This document shows positions 14,401 through 26,712 of a DNA stretch of 64,000 nt, one piece after another. The first letter of the stretch is position 1. Every line of letters starts with the position of its first letter. The stretch is from NCBI GenBank assembly GCA_033297075.1, contig MU858051.1, positions 248,001-312,000 of the forward strand, in the 5' to 3' direction. Position numbers and translations under genes: made by a program. This DNA is from Rhypophila decipiens. Lineage: Eukaryota; Ascomycota; Sordariomycetes; Sordariales; Naviculisporaceae. A model generated the notes under the pieces. It worked only from the letters and a program-made list of their open reading frames with translations, did no database searches and was not told the DNA's origin.

Positions 14401-17281
14401 TCCTAAGTTGGCAGGTAGGTAGCTTGGTAAGTTGGCCTTGGGTAGGGTCGCTAAGGTAGGTCGCTTCCTCGGTAGTTGAGCAATGAGCAGTACGCCATGA
14501 GCGAGATGTCCAAGCAGGTTGGTTAGTTAGTCTCTGTCGTCTGATTATTGGATGAGTCCCTAGACTACACAGACTGAAGTACACTTTCTATTCAAGGTAT
14601 CTAAGGGCTTGAAAGGCATACCGTCCAAACAAATTCCCATCGACGATGGGTATATCGCCTTGTACGTCGGCTGGTTCTGCTAACATGTGGCAGATACATA
14701 CTACTAGCTAGGCAGAGGAAAGGGCTTGCTCATTTCCTTCTTGCCGTCTCACTGCCTTGAGAGGGGAAAGTCATGGAGCTTCAAGCCAACTACGCATCGT
14801 CGGGTGCTTTTTATCTAGTAGGTTTGTCCTACCTCTTTGTGTTTTGGAATGGACAGTAAGTAGTAGTCGGAAATCTACTTTACTGCATCTCAAGGCGGTA
14901 GGTGACTGTGTAGTAAGTCCAACATACCATAACAACAGTCATGGTGCAGCACATGAATGAGGACTTGGTGTTTCATTCTCTGGCGTAGATGTACGTACCC
15001 GACTTTGCTCGTCATAAACAGTACCTACACTACGTATGTGCCTCTCTCCCTTACGTAGACACCGTTCCATCCCATACTTCTTTTCCCCCTCCCCCAGACC
15101 ACCAGACAGACGAGGCGCGGGGCGGTTGGCGGGCGGGTTTCCCCATGTAGTGAGGACATCCGCGTTGCTGTCATGCGTTCCCGGCATTTAGCAAAGCAAA
15201 CAAGCACCGCAGGAACGTCGAGAACAATTCTGTACAATAGAGGTAGGGATAGGATTTTCGTATCTGGGAGGGAGGGGTAACGTAGAAAGATGTCGTCAAT
15301 TGTGGCTGAGCTTGTTTCTACGTTTCGTGGAATCTATACTAGATCACATATTATATCATGGATCGATCTATAGGGGTACGTAGATCAGGATCCCATGGTA
15401 TAGGTATTACATAGTCCGATACGAACAATACTAGGTATGTACTATGGGGTAATTAACAAACGTAAGTGCACTCCAGTGGTCGACAGGTTACAATCAGCAT
15501 GCCCGTACGTACAGTACTATTAGTGTAAGCAGCGGACCGAAGCGGGAAGGAAGGAAGGAGGGGGAAGTAACCGGCCGAGGTATGCCGCCTATTCGTTCTC
15601 TCAAAGAGGGAAGGAGTGAGGCTCAGCAGCTTTCGGGAAGATCACAACCTTTACACGACGTTCTAACTGAGAAATAGTAGAAACGCATAAAGATTCAATT
15701 TCCCAAACTCTTGCCATGGTTGGGGGCGGGCATAAGAGATCGGAGGAGGGGCAACCAAGGAGGGGCGACACCGCTTCCTTGCACGTGTAAGTGACGGATG
15801 TGTAACCCGTTAAACTGACCGATTCCGAGGTGGTGTTTAGGTTATGCGGATGGTTTGGGTTGCGTAGTAAGTCATTTCTTTCTACTCTACATGTTTTTTT
15901 TTCTCTTACTAATTAATGCCCTTGATTAAAACATGTTACGAGTTTTCGACTGGAAGTTCGATTCGTCTTTTGGTCGCATCGGCCTACATACGATTTCTGG
16001 GCATGGAGATTTGCTGGGTCGGGGAAGAACGAAAAGCTGGAAGAGCATCGAAGCAGCTAATAGCTACCAGAGATAGATCTTCTCGGTATCTATTCCGAGA
16101 TGCTCTTATTATTCGTCTGATACAGCTATAGGACAGGCATGTACGGACGGAGACCGTAGATCTCTGGTACATAGCCCATCATGAGGTACCTCACTTGTGT
16201 ATTCGTCGACTCGGTCAGTCTGGCCGATTTCTAGAATGAATTGTTTCAAAGAGAAAGGGGGATGAAGCAAACAAACAATATCGGCACATTTTTGCTTTCT
16301 TCTCTTTGCTTTCGGTTTCCTTCTTTGAAGGCGCTCTCTTGGTTTGGTGGGTTGATCTTCTGGGTCGGATGGTTTTCCTGTTACTTCCTCCCTTAAAGCA
16401 CGATGACTGTGGTGATTCGGAATGTTTGTCTTCTGCGCCACTGTGATCGGGCTCTTTTCCAGTTTTCTTCTTCTTTTGTGTGTACCAAAACTTTCAGCCC
16501 CAAGGTGGTGGTCGTTGCCATCTCTCCCTTCATAACCTCCGGCGTCAGCCTATATTCATGCTTGACGACGGTACAGGCATGCCTCCCTTATCCTTCGAGC
16601 TCTTCGTACCGTTCGTGCCCATTGTATCTTTTTTGGTAGGTACATAGACTACCAGAGGAAGGTATGTGGACAGCGCCGCGGTGATGTGCTTCCCGTCAAA
16701 AGCTTGAAAACGCCCCTTCGCCCCCATCGGTGCAAATGTGCTGGTCGGAATGTGATAGAGTGATGACATGGCACAGTTTTCTTCGCCCACTTTGAGCAAA
16801 AACAATACTCACTGACAGATCAGGGAATATCGCATCTAGCCCCCATGCTCCTCGACCAACAGCGACGGCCAGTTTTATCATTGATACGGTAAGAAATACG
16901 CTGATAAGGCAGCTCCCTGGAGGGCGAGTTGTTGTTTGCCCGTACTGTGTAAATACCCCCGTAAAGACTGACTGCTATCTGATGTCCTCCCCGGCGAAAA
17001 GAGGGTGAATATCGAGGCATCTACGACTCCAGAAATGGCGGAAGGCTTTAGATATGTGGAAGGCGGGAGCAGAGACGGGATCTGGGAGAGACATGTCGAC
17101 ATGATGGTCTACTAGTTCTACTAGTTCTACGTGCATATTAGAGTACCTTGCGACCTTCCAGCTCGAGCAAGTAAGGCCTAGATCTTAAAAAGGGGATAAA
17201 CAAACAAACAGATAGGGGTATCGCTTCAAACAGACAGACCCAGGTATCTTCAAAGTATACAAAAACACATCTGTGCTTATC
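5401..17281. other. About 12 kb without a supportable gene
   Basis: I see no coding region with a recognisable domain, no tRNA or rRNA, and no transposon ends here. The best open frame (12710-13438, plus, first ATG at 12737) is compositionally odd and resembles nothing I know. The region is rich in TACGGATA and TACGGAGTA motifs (for example 5657, 6123, 8193, 8476, 8506, 9618, 10823, 11092, 11147, 11397, 11750). It has a short CATCG repeat at 13241-13255 and GGTA-rich sequence near 14,400-14,480. It may hold long non-coding transcripts or small genes that I cannot recognise. Confidence 0.4.
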
Positions 17282-19444
17282 CTACAACTGCTCCAAGATA
17301 TCTCCCAGTCCCAGCCAGAACTCACATCTGCGCAGCTCATCCCCAGAGACTTGTTCCATCCTCGTATTCCCAGTCTCAACCACCAACCGACGCATCGTTG
17401 GTTTTCCATCTCCGTCCTTGTACACATCATCGCGACCATGGCCACCAGAAACAAGATCATCACGACCACCTCTCCAAGTCTCCCAGACAGGACTCCCCGG
17501 CTCGCGATATGTATTCGGATCCAAGCTCCGCACAAAACTGATGTGATAAGACATGAAAACCGGCACTATAGGCGCGTTATACGTCCAGTAACTTTGCGGA
17601 GTGGGACAATTTCCCGGCCCAAAAATAGCCGGGGCGTCAAAGATGTGAGGCACACCTAGACCCCAGGCGAGATTGTCGTCGTCTTGGACGTTATACCTGT
17701 ATGCGAACAAGCGACGGGGGTTGACTGCCGTTTGAGAGGAAAGAAGGCTAGTGTTGTTGCCGTCACTATCTTCGTCTGTGTTCAGCCGGAGGAGCGAGAC
17801 TTGTGCCTGCTCGTTTGATGTTCTCCTCCTCCTGCCTTTTCCTTTAACCGAGCTTGCTGTCGTCGTCCTCGACAACACATTCATGATATTAACATTCGGA
17901 CAAATAAACGTGGCCTCCCCATACGCCCGGCTCGTGGTGGGATACCACTCGGCATGTCTCGGCAAGGCATCAAGCTTGGGATACATCTTCAGAATAAGAT
18001 CCGTCTCTCTCCGACTCAAATTCGGATAGTTGTTCGCAAAGAAATTCGCCACGTCCTCCTCGCTCCTGGCATTAGGCGCAAACACGGACCCTTCATCCGT
18101 GGCAGTCCCCGCCAACAGCGGTACATCAACGAACCGCCCATCCTCAAACATCCGGTAAGGCAAGTCCTGGAGCAAGTCCCCGTCTATACACGGCGTCCAG
18201 TAAAACAGTGGGTTCGGGGGGGCATGTCGACCGGGGAACGGCTGGGCGTGATTCGCCGCCTGGAGGAGCATCACATCCTGACTCCGAAGACAAGCCAGTT
18301 GGTCTTCTTCCTCAGAGACTTGGTCACAGCCCGTATACCTCAGCACTCGGTCGAATTGGTACTCTACCTCGGCGACTGGTCGTTGAGCCGGGAAGAACAC
18401 CGACTCGCTCATCACACCGGCGAAGAGCTTGTCGTTCCTGCCGCCGTAGGCAATCATGTGCATAGCTACCGAGCCTGCTCCTGCCGATGCACCGTGGATG
18501 ACCACACGGTCTGGATCTCCGCCGAACTAGTAGAGCTCACTCACACCGGTCAGTACTTACTTCCCACTTAAACCACTTTCCCCCCGAAAAAAATAATAGA
18601 ACGTTACCTTTGCGATATGTTTCTTGACCCATTTCAAAACCATCCTCTGATCCAACAACCCAGCATTCAAATCCCCCTCCCCTCTCAACCTCTCGCTCGC
18701 CAGAAAACCCCACATCCCGACCCGATAATTAAAATTCACAAATACAATCTTGCCCCCCGACTTATTCACCACACCCTCGCCATTCCAGTTCGCGTTGGAA
18801 AGGGAATTATACCCCCCTCCCGAGAAAAACACCCAGACGGGCAACAATTCTTCTTTGGGTTGGGGGGGTTGAGAAGGAGCCCAGACATTAACAAACAAGC
18901 AATCTTCATCTTGATCGCCATATGGCCACCCCCGTCCCGTAGAGAGACATAATGCTCTGAAGCGGGTTGCTTGTTTTATTACCGATCTTGGTGAGGAGGG
19001 AAAAGGTTCAACTGGGGCTCGGAATCGTAAGTTGCCTAGTGGTGGAGCGGCGTATCGCATTCCTAGGAAGCGATTTATCCCGCTTGGTAGGGCATCGCCT
19101 TCGTAGATGGTGTAGTTCAGGTCTACTCGCGGTCGTCTCGGGTGGGGACTTATCGGGGGTGGTGAGGTTGATGGGAATGGTAGGTATTTCAGGTAGTAGA
19201 GGAAGATGGACAGGACTAGGACGATGGTGATTTTGAAGAGGATGCCTCGGAGGGAGAATCTCCTCCTCGGTTGTAGAGTCAAGTTTCCAGGCTGAGGCTC
19301 TTCGTCGTCGGATGACATGCCTTCTTCAACATCGGCCGAAGGCTTGGTGTCATCTGGCGTGGAGGAAAATGGCCGGAACAGGCCTTTCAGGGCAGACGTG
19401 AGACCCTTGTTGGGAGGAGGTCTCTGGCTCTCAGTGTCCGCCAT
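17282..19444 (-). CDS. Membrane-anchored type B carboxylesterase/lipase (alpha/beta hydrolase)
   Basis: Two exons: 19444-18608 and 18526-17282, 693 aa. The 81-bp intron has a GTAACG donor and a CTAG acceptor, in phase 0, restoring HIAK-FGGDPDRV. The carboxylesterase/cholinesterase fold is clear. The nucleophile elbow GASAG has Ser at about 293, the acid is Glu at about 424 in TATDEGS, and the likely catalytic His is at about 573 in GVPHIFD. The oxyanion-loop motif reads FSGGGYNSLSN, and EDCLFVNVWAP is the usual type B signature. Unlike secreted fungal lipases there is no signal peptide. A charged N-terminal tail of about 65 residues is followed by one hydrophobic segment (about 66-88), suggesting a type II membrane protein with a lumenal or extracellular catalytic domain. 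A basic, low-complexity insert (KGKGRRRR) sits in the last third. The substrate cannot be told. DGAT2 follows upstream on the same strand. Confidence 0.88.
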
Positions 19445-20776
19445 TGTCGAGTATTATAAAGTGAACGATGCTTTCCGCTATGGCCGTTATTGGGGACTCC
19501 TGACTTGCTTTAAATATGGACTTTGGATGAAATAAGCAGCTCAATCGAGATCTCTGATGAAAGAAGAGATAGATTTGATTAGCAAAGTGAATTGAAAGTG
19601 AAGTGATCTCGGCGGGAGAAAGGAGGTAATAATAGTGGGATTAAATTCGCCATGTTGACCTCCAAGTCAAGTACCTAGTTGACGGTTCATCTAATAGTAG
19701 CTTCCTCCCTGTGAGCGAGGATGAGTCCGAGTGATTCTTACAGTCTTTAAACATGGAGGGAAAGAAAAGGACAGGCTCGGATCATGGACGGAATTTTGAC
19801 ATGTAAGAAAAGGGCATGTGAGCCGAATACCAGGTTACTATTTCAATGTATCGGTGATACAAGGAGGGAAGCATCTTACTTGCACCTTGTTCCCATGATG
19901 TTTCCTTTCCTCTAACGACACCCAGGTCCGTATAATATGAGAAAGGCCCCGATATCCAATATTTTCCTAACCGTATTCTCATCAAAAGGAAAACGCGAAT
20001 TATTGAATTAAATGAGCGGTCGAAGGTCATCGAAACAGCACCGGTAATGAGGACAAGTCCCAGCTGCTCGGAATTCAGGCCGAATCTCCGTAGTCCGACC
20101 GTAGCATCGACGGATCGGATGTCGTAGGAATTTTTGCTAAAGTGAGCTCGACGGCGCCGGCGTCCGAAGTGCTGCTGTGTGCTGCGGGGTTGAAGTCCGA
20201 ACAAAACATAGGGGACGGCACAACGAAGAAAATCGGGGTTAGTGATCACCTGCCCCGAGAAACAGGGGGTAAGGGGCATCACTGAATGGCCTGCTTGGCG
20301 AGGCGAGAACGCCACAACGAAAAGATCACGAGAACACCAACTCATGTAGGTATGTAGATCATAATGTATACAATGTGCCCATGTTTACTAGAACGCGTCA
20401 AGCCCGAGCAAAGTGTTTGTTCTGGAAAGAGGCTCGACGGATGAACAATACGATTTGCAATAACTAAAAAGCTTTTTGATAGAAAGATGAGGCTAGTAGC
20501 TTTTGATAGTGATATTTATTTCCCAAGGCCCGCAAAACTGAAAAGCATGCCTTTTATCCATCCCAGTGTTATATCTACAAAAACAGAGTTGGAACAAGAA
20601 AGAGAAAAGAAAGAATCTTTGATGAGAGTGTGAGTGGTTATCCATAATCGCGACCATCTCAGAAGCAAGACACAAACGCCAACATCATGATGCCCAATCC
20701 ACGACAACCAGAAAGCCGTCCAGGCCACCAATAATCACCACCTCCTTTTTCATATCGATACAAAGCAAAACGAAGT
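19445..20776. other. Intergenic between esterase and DGAT2 genes
   Basis: Contains the esterase promoter (next to 19445) and the DGAT2 3' region (next to 20776). A 187-codon minus-strand open frame at 19782-20345 has no recognisable motif and is not called. Confidence 0.45.
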
Positions 20777-22678
20777 CTAATTCATAATCTGCAACTCCTC
20801 CGTCCTCCGCGGCAAGAACTGATCCTTGTACCGATTCCACATCTTGGTCAGCTCCTTGACATACTCGCCATGCAGCCGATCCACCTCGGCAGCCTCGGCA
20901 ACCACTCCGTCCTTGGCCTGAGTAACCTTGATCGGCTTGCCGACCACGATATTCAAAGGTCTCCGGTAGGGCATCAATCCAACATCATAGTTGAAGATGC
21001 CTCTCCCGTGCAAGAACGGCAGCGTGAACTTGAGCGTGCGCAGCGCATACATCTGCATCTTTCGAAGATTGGGGTGTGTCTTGGGACTGACCTGATCATA
21101 CAGATCATTCTCCCCGAACGCGATCACAGGCACAATATCAGCCCCCGTGCGGATGGCCAGCTTGATGAAGCCCTTTCGCTCGCCTAAAACCAGGTGCATC
21201 GTGCCCGGCTGGGCCTCGAGAGACTCCCTCGCGCCACCAATGACGATGGTCACGGCGCGGCCCATTCCTTCGTTGTTGGGGCCGCCCTGGGTAAGTGTGT
21301 TGATGATTGATTCCTTGGACACGGAACGGAGGCCCAAGGCGAGAATGTATTCGCGATAGATTGGGATGCGGAAGTTGGAATCCAGAGTCAGGAGACTGTT
21401 GGTGATACCGGGAAATTTCTCCGAGAAGCCCAATGCCTCGGTACCAAAAGCCGCAAAACCGCCATGCGAGATGATACCATGGGGATGATATCCAAAGATA
21501 TACTTCCTCGTGGGAGGGAGGTCGTGTGTCTTGTGAAGCTTCGCTGGGAAGTAGTCGGCAAAGTGCTTCCACGCATTTAGACGCCGGAAGCGCTCTGATC
21601 GGAATCGAAGCTTGCCATCAGTTGCTGCCTTGGACAGCAGAATGTGAAGGAGATAGGGTATAAGAATCGGCCATGTGAGTGGAATTGCGCAGAGGAAAAA
21701 GAAGAAGGATGCCGTCGAGGCGATACTCAGACAGTGAATCATGACGGCCAGAGTCTGCAGTCTACGCTGCAAAGGAATATTCCAAGGGGCGAACCTAACG
21801 CCGCCTGCCTCGTATGCATCGACTCTGACCTGTTCAACACCATCACGGGTCATCCTGGGTATAGGAAGGACGGGGTAATCGTCATCTTCAACCTCCTGCT
21901 TTTTCGTACTTTGGGTGTGTCTTTGCCTGGGTCCGTCGGTAGATGTCTGGGTTTTGGCATGGGACCCGTTTGTCTCGGGATGGCTCGGTTTGTCGTCCTG
22001 TTTGTGCTTCTGGTCGTCCATTCCCTTGTCGCCATCGGCTAAACCCTCCTTGACCGCCTCGGCGTATGTTTCGGGCTCCTTCTCCCCGTCCTGTTCTGTG
22101 TCTGAATGCTTTGTTTGAGTGGCCTCTTTAGGCTCCTGGTCAGGCTGGGCAACAGCAGCAGCAGCAGAATAGAAAGCAGCTTTTGCTGGACTGGATCTAG
22201 ACGGCCTTCTATGCGTAGTCTTCACCGCTTCCGTGGTATTCTTTCCGATGGCATCGGATGTGTCGGGCCCGTTCGAATCCCCGTTCACCTGGTTTGGTTG
22301 GGTGGTCCGCGTGGGGACAGGCGACTCGGCGTTCTCGTCATTGCCCTATTTACACGGCCGTTAGTTATGCATCTTTGTCTGGTCAAGTTGAGAGTGTCTA
22401 CCTACAGCATCTTCAAAGACCACCCTCTGCTCTTTCTTGGACTGTGTCGGGGATATTTGTTCGGCCGTGTTGTTGTTGGCACCACTCGAGGAGGTCGGAG
22501 GAGAGGGAGCTGCATTTCCGTCAATGATCCGAAGAACCGGAATCTCACTGCGTTGTGGCTTTGGGGTGGGCTTCTTGTTGTTCCCCTGGGTATTCTTCTT
22601 TCCGCGCTTCTTCTTGGAAGATGCACCCAAGGCCGAGCCCGCGGCTTTGTGGGAGCTTTCCGCCTCGTGACTATCCAT
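20777..22678 (-). CDS. dga1: Diacylglycerol O-acyltransferase type 2 (DGAT2/Dga1)
   Basis: Two exons: 22678-22406 and 22345-20777, 613 aa. The 60-bp intron has donor GTAGGT, a CTAAC branch site and acceptor AATAG, in phase 0. DGAT2 makes triacylglycerol from diacylglycerol and acyl-CoA at the ER and on lipid droplets. The hallmark YHPHG motif is at about residues 377-381 (FGYHPHGIISHGGF). Downstream come the family blocks VIGGARESLEAQPG, LGERKGFIKLAIRTGADIVP and FGENDLYDQ, and near the C-terminus the block NIVVGKPI. A membrane hairpin of two hydrophobic stretches lies at about 284-327. The N-terminal 280 residues are Ser, Thr, Gln, Lys and Glu rich and presumably disordered, making the protein longer than yeast Dga1 (418 aa). 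I start at the first in-frame ATG (MDSHEAESSHK). A GTGAGC donor-like site just upstream leaves open an extra 5' exon. Confidence 0.93.
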
Positions 22679-23758
22679 TTCAAAGATGGTTGTCTTGTTT
22701 GTGCTCACCTGGGAGTTGCGTGTCCATAGCAAGGAACACGAGCTTGTCTCGCAGCAAAGGGGGACAAGGAGTAATGATAATAGCGATGGGCCAGACCCAC
22801 GCTAGCCGGACTCCAAGGGGGGAAATCCAGAAGCCCTTGGCAAAGTTTAATTCGAAAAATCAACGGCGCGATCCAATTACGGTCTCTTGCTGTATCGTGT
22901 AGTCGGGATCATGGCTTGTTGGGGCGGCGCGCGCTCCCTCTCGAAACCTAATCTGACTCGGGGGACACGAGTGGTGGCGGGAAACTGATAAGGAGGATTC
23001 CTACTTTCGCGCAACGCAACGCAAAGGCGTCATTCGTCAGGCTGGTAAACACTCGATGTTATCAAAAGATAATGGTGAAGCATCATGTATGTGACGGAGT
23101 GATTCGAATTACCCAAATACGTCCCGGCTGCTCTTGTCATCTGAAAGCTGACAGCAGCGGTAGGAACTGGCAGGAGGATGGTGACGCTGGTGCTTGGGAT
23201 GAACCCTGTGGCCTGGTTCCACATGCCGCTGGCAGCCGAACCAAAAATCCCACAAGGCTACGGCCGGGGGCGATGACGTCCTCTATCAAGCCACTGAAAG
23301 TGGGGTGAGCCGAGGCGCTAAACCACATCTTATGGGGGTTCATGTGAATGCTGAGTCCCAATGCCTCTGCTCACTCTTCTCAGGGGCTTGGCTTGTCAGA
23401 TGTGAACACACATGCAGATACTTCAATACTTGTATACATATCATTCTGCTCTCTACGACAAAAGGGCTGAAAAGCCATGTTTGCGACGACGTACATAACC
23501 TCCGCCTAATGCACCATGCACGACATGCCTCGGGCCGTGATATTCAAAAAGGTGTCGGGCGAAATACACTCGGGTTCTTCCTCGAATGCAAGGTGGTTCT
23601 TAAACTTGGTATATTGCCACGAGCTAACGTCGCAGCATTTTGTCTCCATTTTAATCACCCAATCGAACACTGATGGCTGTATCTTCTGCTATGACTCGCT
23701 ATCGAGGGTTTGACCCAGCCAGTGCTCTCATGTATACTCCTCCTGATCGACAATGGAC
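22679..23758. other. Intergenic between DGAT2 and acid phosphatase genes
   Basis: Holds the DGAT2 promoter and the 3' flank of the histidine acid phosphatase gene. No coding or RNA feature is seen. Confidence 0.5.
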
Positions 23759-25353
23759 TTACAGCTTACACAAACCAGGTACCTTATTTGCCCCATGACC
23801 AACAAGTCCATCGAAATAAGCAAGAAGGACCTCGACCTCGACCATATCCAACACCCCAAGTGACGGGTTACTGCTCCTGAGGACTTGTCCACCCCACAAC
23901 ACCCTGACATAGTACTTCCCGCCCTCTCTCTTCTTGTACAGCTCAAAGATAACCTCGCTGCCCATACCAGGCCAGACCATCTCTTCGACCTGCAAGATAC
24001 TCAGTACGCAGCTGATGCTCCCATCATGGGCTACGTTATGTCGATATCTCATGCCACCACCATTACCTCTTGCCTGTACTATCGCATTCCATAAGTTCTC
24101 CGCCAACTCCGCGATCCATATGCCGTACTTGGCCACACTATACTCGAGCGCTCGTGGTCCTGCGTCTCGGTACAAGTAGCTGTACTCATACTCGCCCAGC
24201 CGAAAGACCTCATCCGCCATCTCCTGTGTCACGCATCGAGAAGGGTTACTGATATTACACGGGAGAGGCTTCGCATGGCATAACCGAGCAGAGAGGTTGT
24301 CAAAATAATGGTCCAACGACATATGAAAGCCTTCATCGCTGGGTGAGACCCCGCTGATAGAATCGAGGTCTGCGTATAGGCCAGCCGCAGCTTCAAGGTG
24401 TGCGTTCCAGCCGGTGTCTTTGCTTCCGGGGCCGTAGGCTGAGGAGCTGGCCTTTGCTGCTGGGCAGGAATATCCCGGTTCGAGACTGTCGATGCTGGAC
24501 GGCTGGATGAGAAGCGGGAAGTTCTGCTGTTGGGACCCGAACATGCCCGATATAACCATGCTGGCTACTTGCGAGGTTATGACGTTGTTCGTGACGCGTA
24601 AACTGACAAGCTCTGGGTCATATTTCTCTGGGAGGAAGCCGAGGAGGTTGTGATATACTTGGTACAAATCTTGGCCGTGCTGCCAGCTGTCGTCCAGCCC
24701 ACCTCGGGTAATTTGTGGGAATTGACATGTTCCTTGGAATCCTTTTGCTGTCAAGGGGTTGGCTGGGGAGTTGAACACCTTCCAGTAGGTGTTGGCGGAC
24801 TGGTTGGCACTTTGGGTGGGCAAAGGAGCGCCGTAGAGGAAGAGGGCCTCATCATCGCAGTACCAGGGATAAGACTCCACTGGGAAGGTATTGGCCGCGT
24901 AGGGTGTGCGTTTGTGGTGCCGGTGGATCACTTCGACGTATGTGAGGACATACGAATCGTTCACCTTGGGATATTCGGTGGGCCGCACATGGGGCATATT
25001 GCACCAGTTGTAGGTTCCTGAGGACAGGGTCAGCCGCCATGATCTATGAACAGAGTAAGCGGGTGTACAATACCGTATGGCACTCTATCTGGCAAGCCAG
25101 AGGAATCGAAAATAAATCCATAGGTCCCGGATCCGTTGATTGCCGACTTGAGGCTGTTTATTTGGGTGGGAATAGGGGCATGCCAGCGCAGATCCACCAC
25201 TTGATTCCTAGCCCCAACTTTTATAGCTGGGGAGAGGAAAATGTTGATTGCCATTTGGACCAAAGGCATCCAGATGTAATACCAACCTGCAAGGACAAGG
25301 GGAACTGCCAACCACCGCATCTTGTGCCGTTTTAGTTGCGTGAGGTTATGCAT
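23759..25353 (-). CDS. Histidine acid phosphatase family protein, membrane anchored
   Basis: Two exons: 25353-25074 and 25017-23759, 512 aa. The 56-bp intron (GTATTG...CTCAG) restores RVPYG-TYNWCNMPHVR. This is a branch-2 histidine phosphatase. The phosphate-binding and nucleophile motif reads RHHKRTP at about residues 126-132 (RHGxRxP in the family), and the proton-donor motif HD is at about 424-425 in AHDGS. Members hydrolyse phosphomonoesters through a phosphohistidine intermediate; some are phytases. The N-terminus (MRWLAVPLVLAGWYYIW...) is one hydrophobic segment, fitting a signal anchor or uncleaved signal, so the domain should face the secretory lumen or cell exterior. Cysteines in the lumenal part fit disulphides. 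In the catalytic motif the usual Gly is His, and HDTN/HDTT is HDGS, so the substrate may differ from classical phytases. It is divergent from the broken oxidoreductase gene starting at 25885. Confidence 0.85.
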
Positions 25354-25884
25354 GCTACGCTTGCATGTTGGTAAACAAGGTGGACATTATGGTTTTTGGT
25401 TCCTACTTCCCTCCTCTTTTGGACGGTTTCTTTTTCGCGAGCGGCATGCCTTTTATCCCAACAAGCATCATCACACGCCAAAGTCTGGACGGTTGGTCTA
25501 AACCGATACGGAGGCATGCGTCATCCGTCCGCTTTGATTGGCTGGCTGTGTATTATTCGCTACAGTTTATGAAAGAATGGCATTACGCCTTGCATTTGGT
25601 ACCCGTGCGTGTTCTGAATCCGGTCATCCCATGGATTAGACAATTTCCGGTTACAAAACCACGCAAATTCAGAGGATTGTGGAGTAGGAGGCGCACAGCG
25701 TGGTTCCTGCCTCCAACCAGTAAGCCGGCACCGGAGCCGGGCGGCCGAACGTCATCCGATATCCGTATTCCGGTTCGGAGCAACTGCCGGAAAGGAGGAC
25801 CCCGCAAAAACCGGCGACGGCTTATAATCCCAAAAGGAAGCTTCAACACCACACAGCCTTCCTTCATCCACTGTTAAATTTAAA
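25354..25884. promoter_or_regulatory. Divergent intergenic region, phosphatase / oxidoreductase relic
   Basis: 531 bp between two divergent start codons, so it should contain both promoters. One TATCCGTA motif lies at 25760-25767. No other site is recognised. Confidence 0.4.
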
Positions 25885-26712
25885 ATGGATGCCCACCGCA
25901 AACCTCGGTTCCTCGTCATCGTCGCTGGCCGGCGTGGGACAGCCTATGCCTCTGCTGTTCTGCGAGAGGGACTGCCAGCCATCATCGCTGCAGTTGCAGA
26001 GCCAGTGCAGTCAACACGGATCTCATTCGGCAAGAAATATGTCTGGGGAGATGGTGAATCTCAAGAAGACCAGGCCTTCGAGTCGTGGCAGCATTTCCTC
26101 GAGTACGAAAAGAAGCGACGAGAAGGTCTATCCAGGGATCGATGGCATCGTGGTCTGCACCCAGGACCACACCCACAAGGAGATTCTTCAAGCATTTGGA
26201 CCCTTGAAACTTCAAGTCTTGTGTGAGAAGCCGATCGCAACATCTCTCCAAGAACAATCTGGACAAGATCTCAAGCACCCATGGGGAGATACAACATGAT
26301 GGCCACGAGATCAGAGTTCTACACGTTTGATGAGTTCCGAGAGCCAGGCGCGGCGAGGGTATTTACACCGCCCAAGGCCACCAGCGGACATGAAGGCGGT
26401 GACGGCGGCTTGATAAACAACTTCTCACGGGCCGTGAAGGCTGTTACTAACGGGACTCTCAGTGTCGAGGAAGCGCAGGCAATTTATGTAGGATGTACGC
26501 TCAAGGAAGCGTTCATGAGCCATGCCATGGTCTTTGCCGCCGAGGAAGCGAGGGTCGGGAGGAAGGTTGTTGATTGGCATGATTGGTGGGAGAAGCTGGA
26601 GGAACGCATGGTGCGGAGGAGGGCTTTGCTTCTGAATATTCCCGGTACGAAGGGTCTGAATGTTCCCGGTACAAGATCTGGACGGTTGCGAGCGAAAAGA
26701 AAGCTCCCCTAG
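25885..26712 (+). pseudogene. Broken GFO/IDH/MocA-type oxidoreductase
   Basis: The reading frame starts at 25885 with a Rossmann-like N-terminus (RFLVIVAGRRGTAYASAVL, then IIAAVAEPV). It runs to about 26110 (FLEYEKKRRE) and continues in another frame with GIDGIVVCTQDHTHKEIL and LCEKPIATSL up to about 26245, the CEKP block typical of this family. From 26281 a third segment, back in the first frame, gives the family's C-terminal end: GGLINNFSRAVKA, LSVEEAQAIYVGC, SHAMVFAAEEA. Most of the central catalytic/substrate domain that should lie between CEKP and this end, roughly 150 residues by comparison with the usual length of about 420-450 aa, is absent. Two frame changes plus an internal deletion make this a decayed gene. 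No GT...AG pair that I can see repairs the first frame change. Intact relatives are NAD(P)-dependent sugar or polyol dehydrogenases. Confidence 0.8.

Noticed and set aside
19782..20345. 187-codon minus-strand open frame starting with ATG
   Set aside because: No signal peptide, domain or repeated pattern; length is within chance expectation for this much intergenic DNA.
22262..22280. TTCGAATCC resembling a tRNA B box
   Set aside because: It lies within DGAT2 coding sequence and no tRNA arms fold around it.
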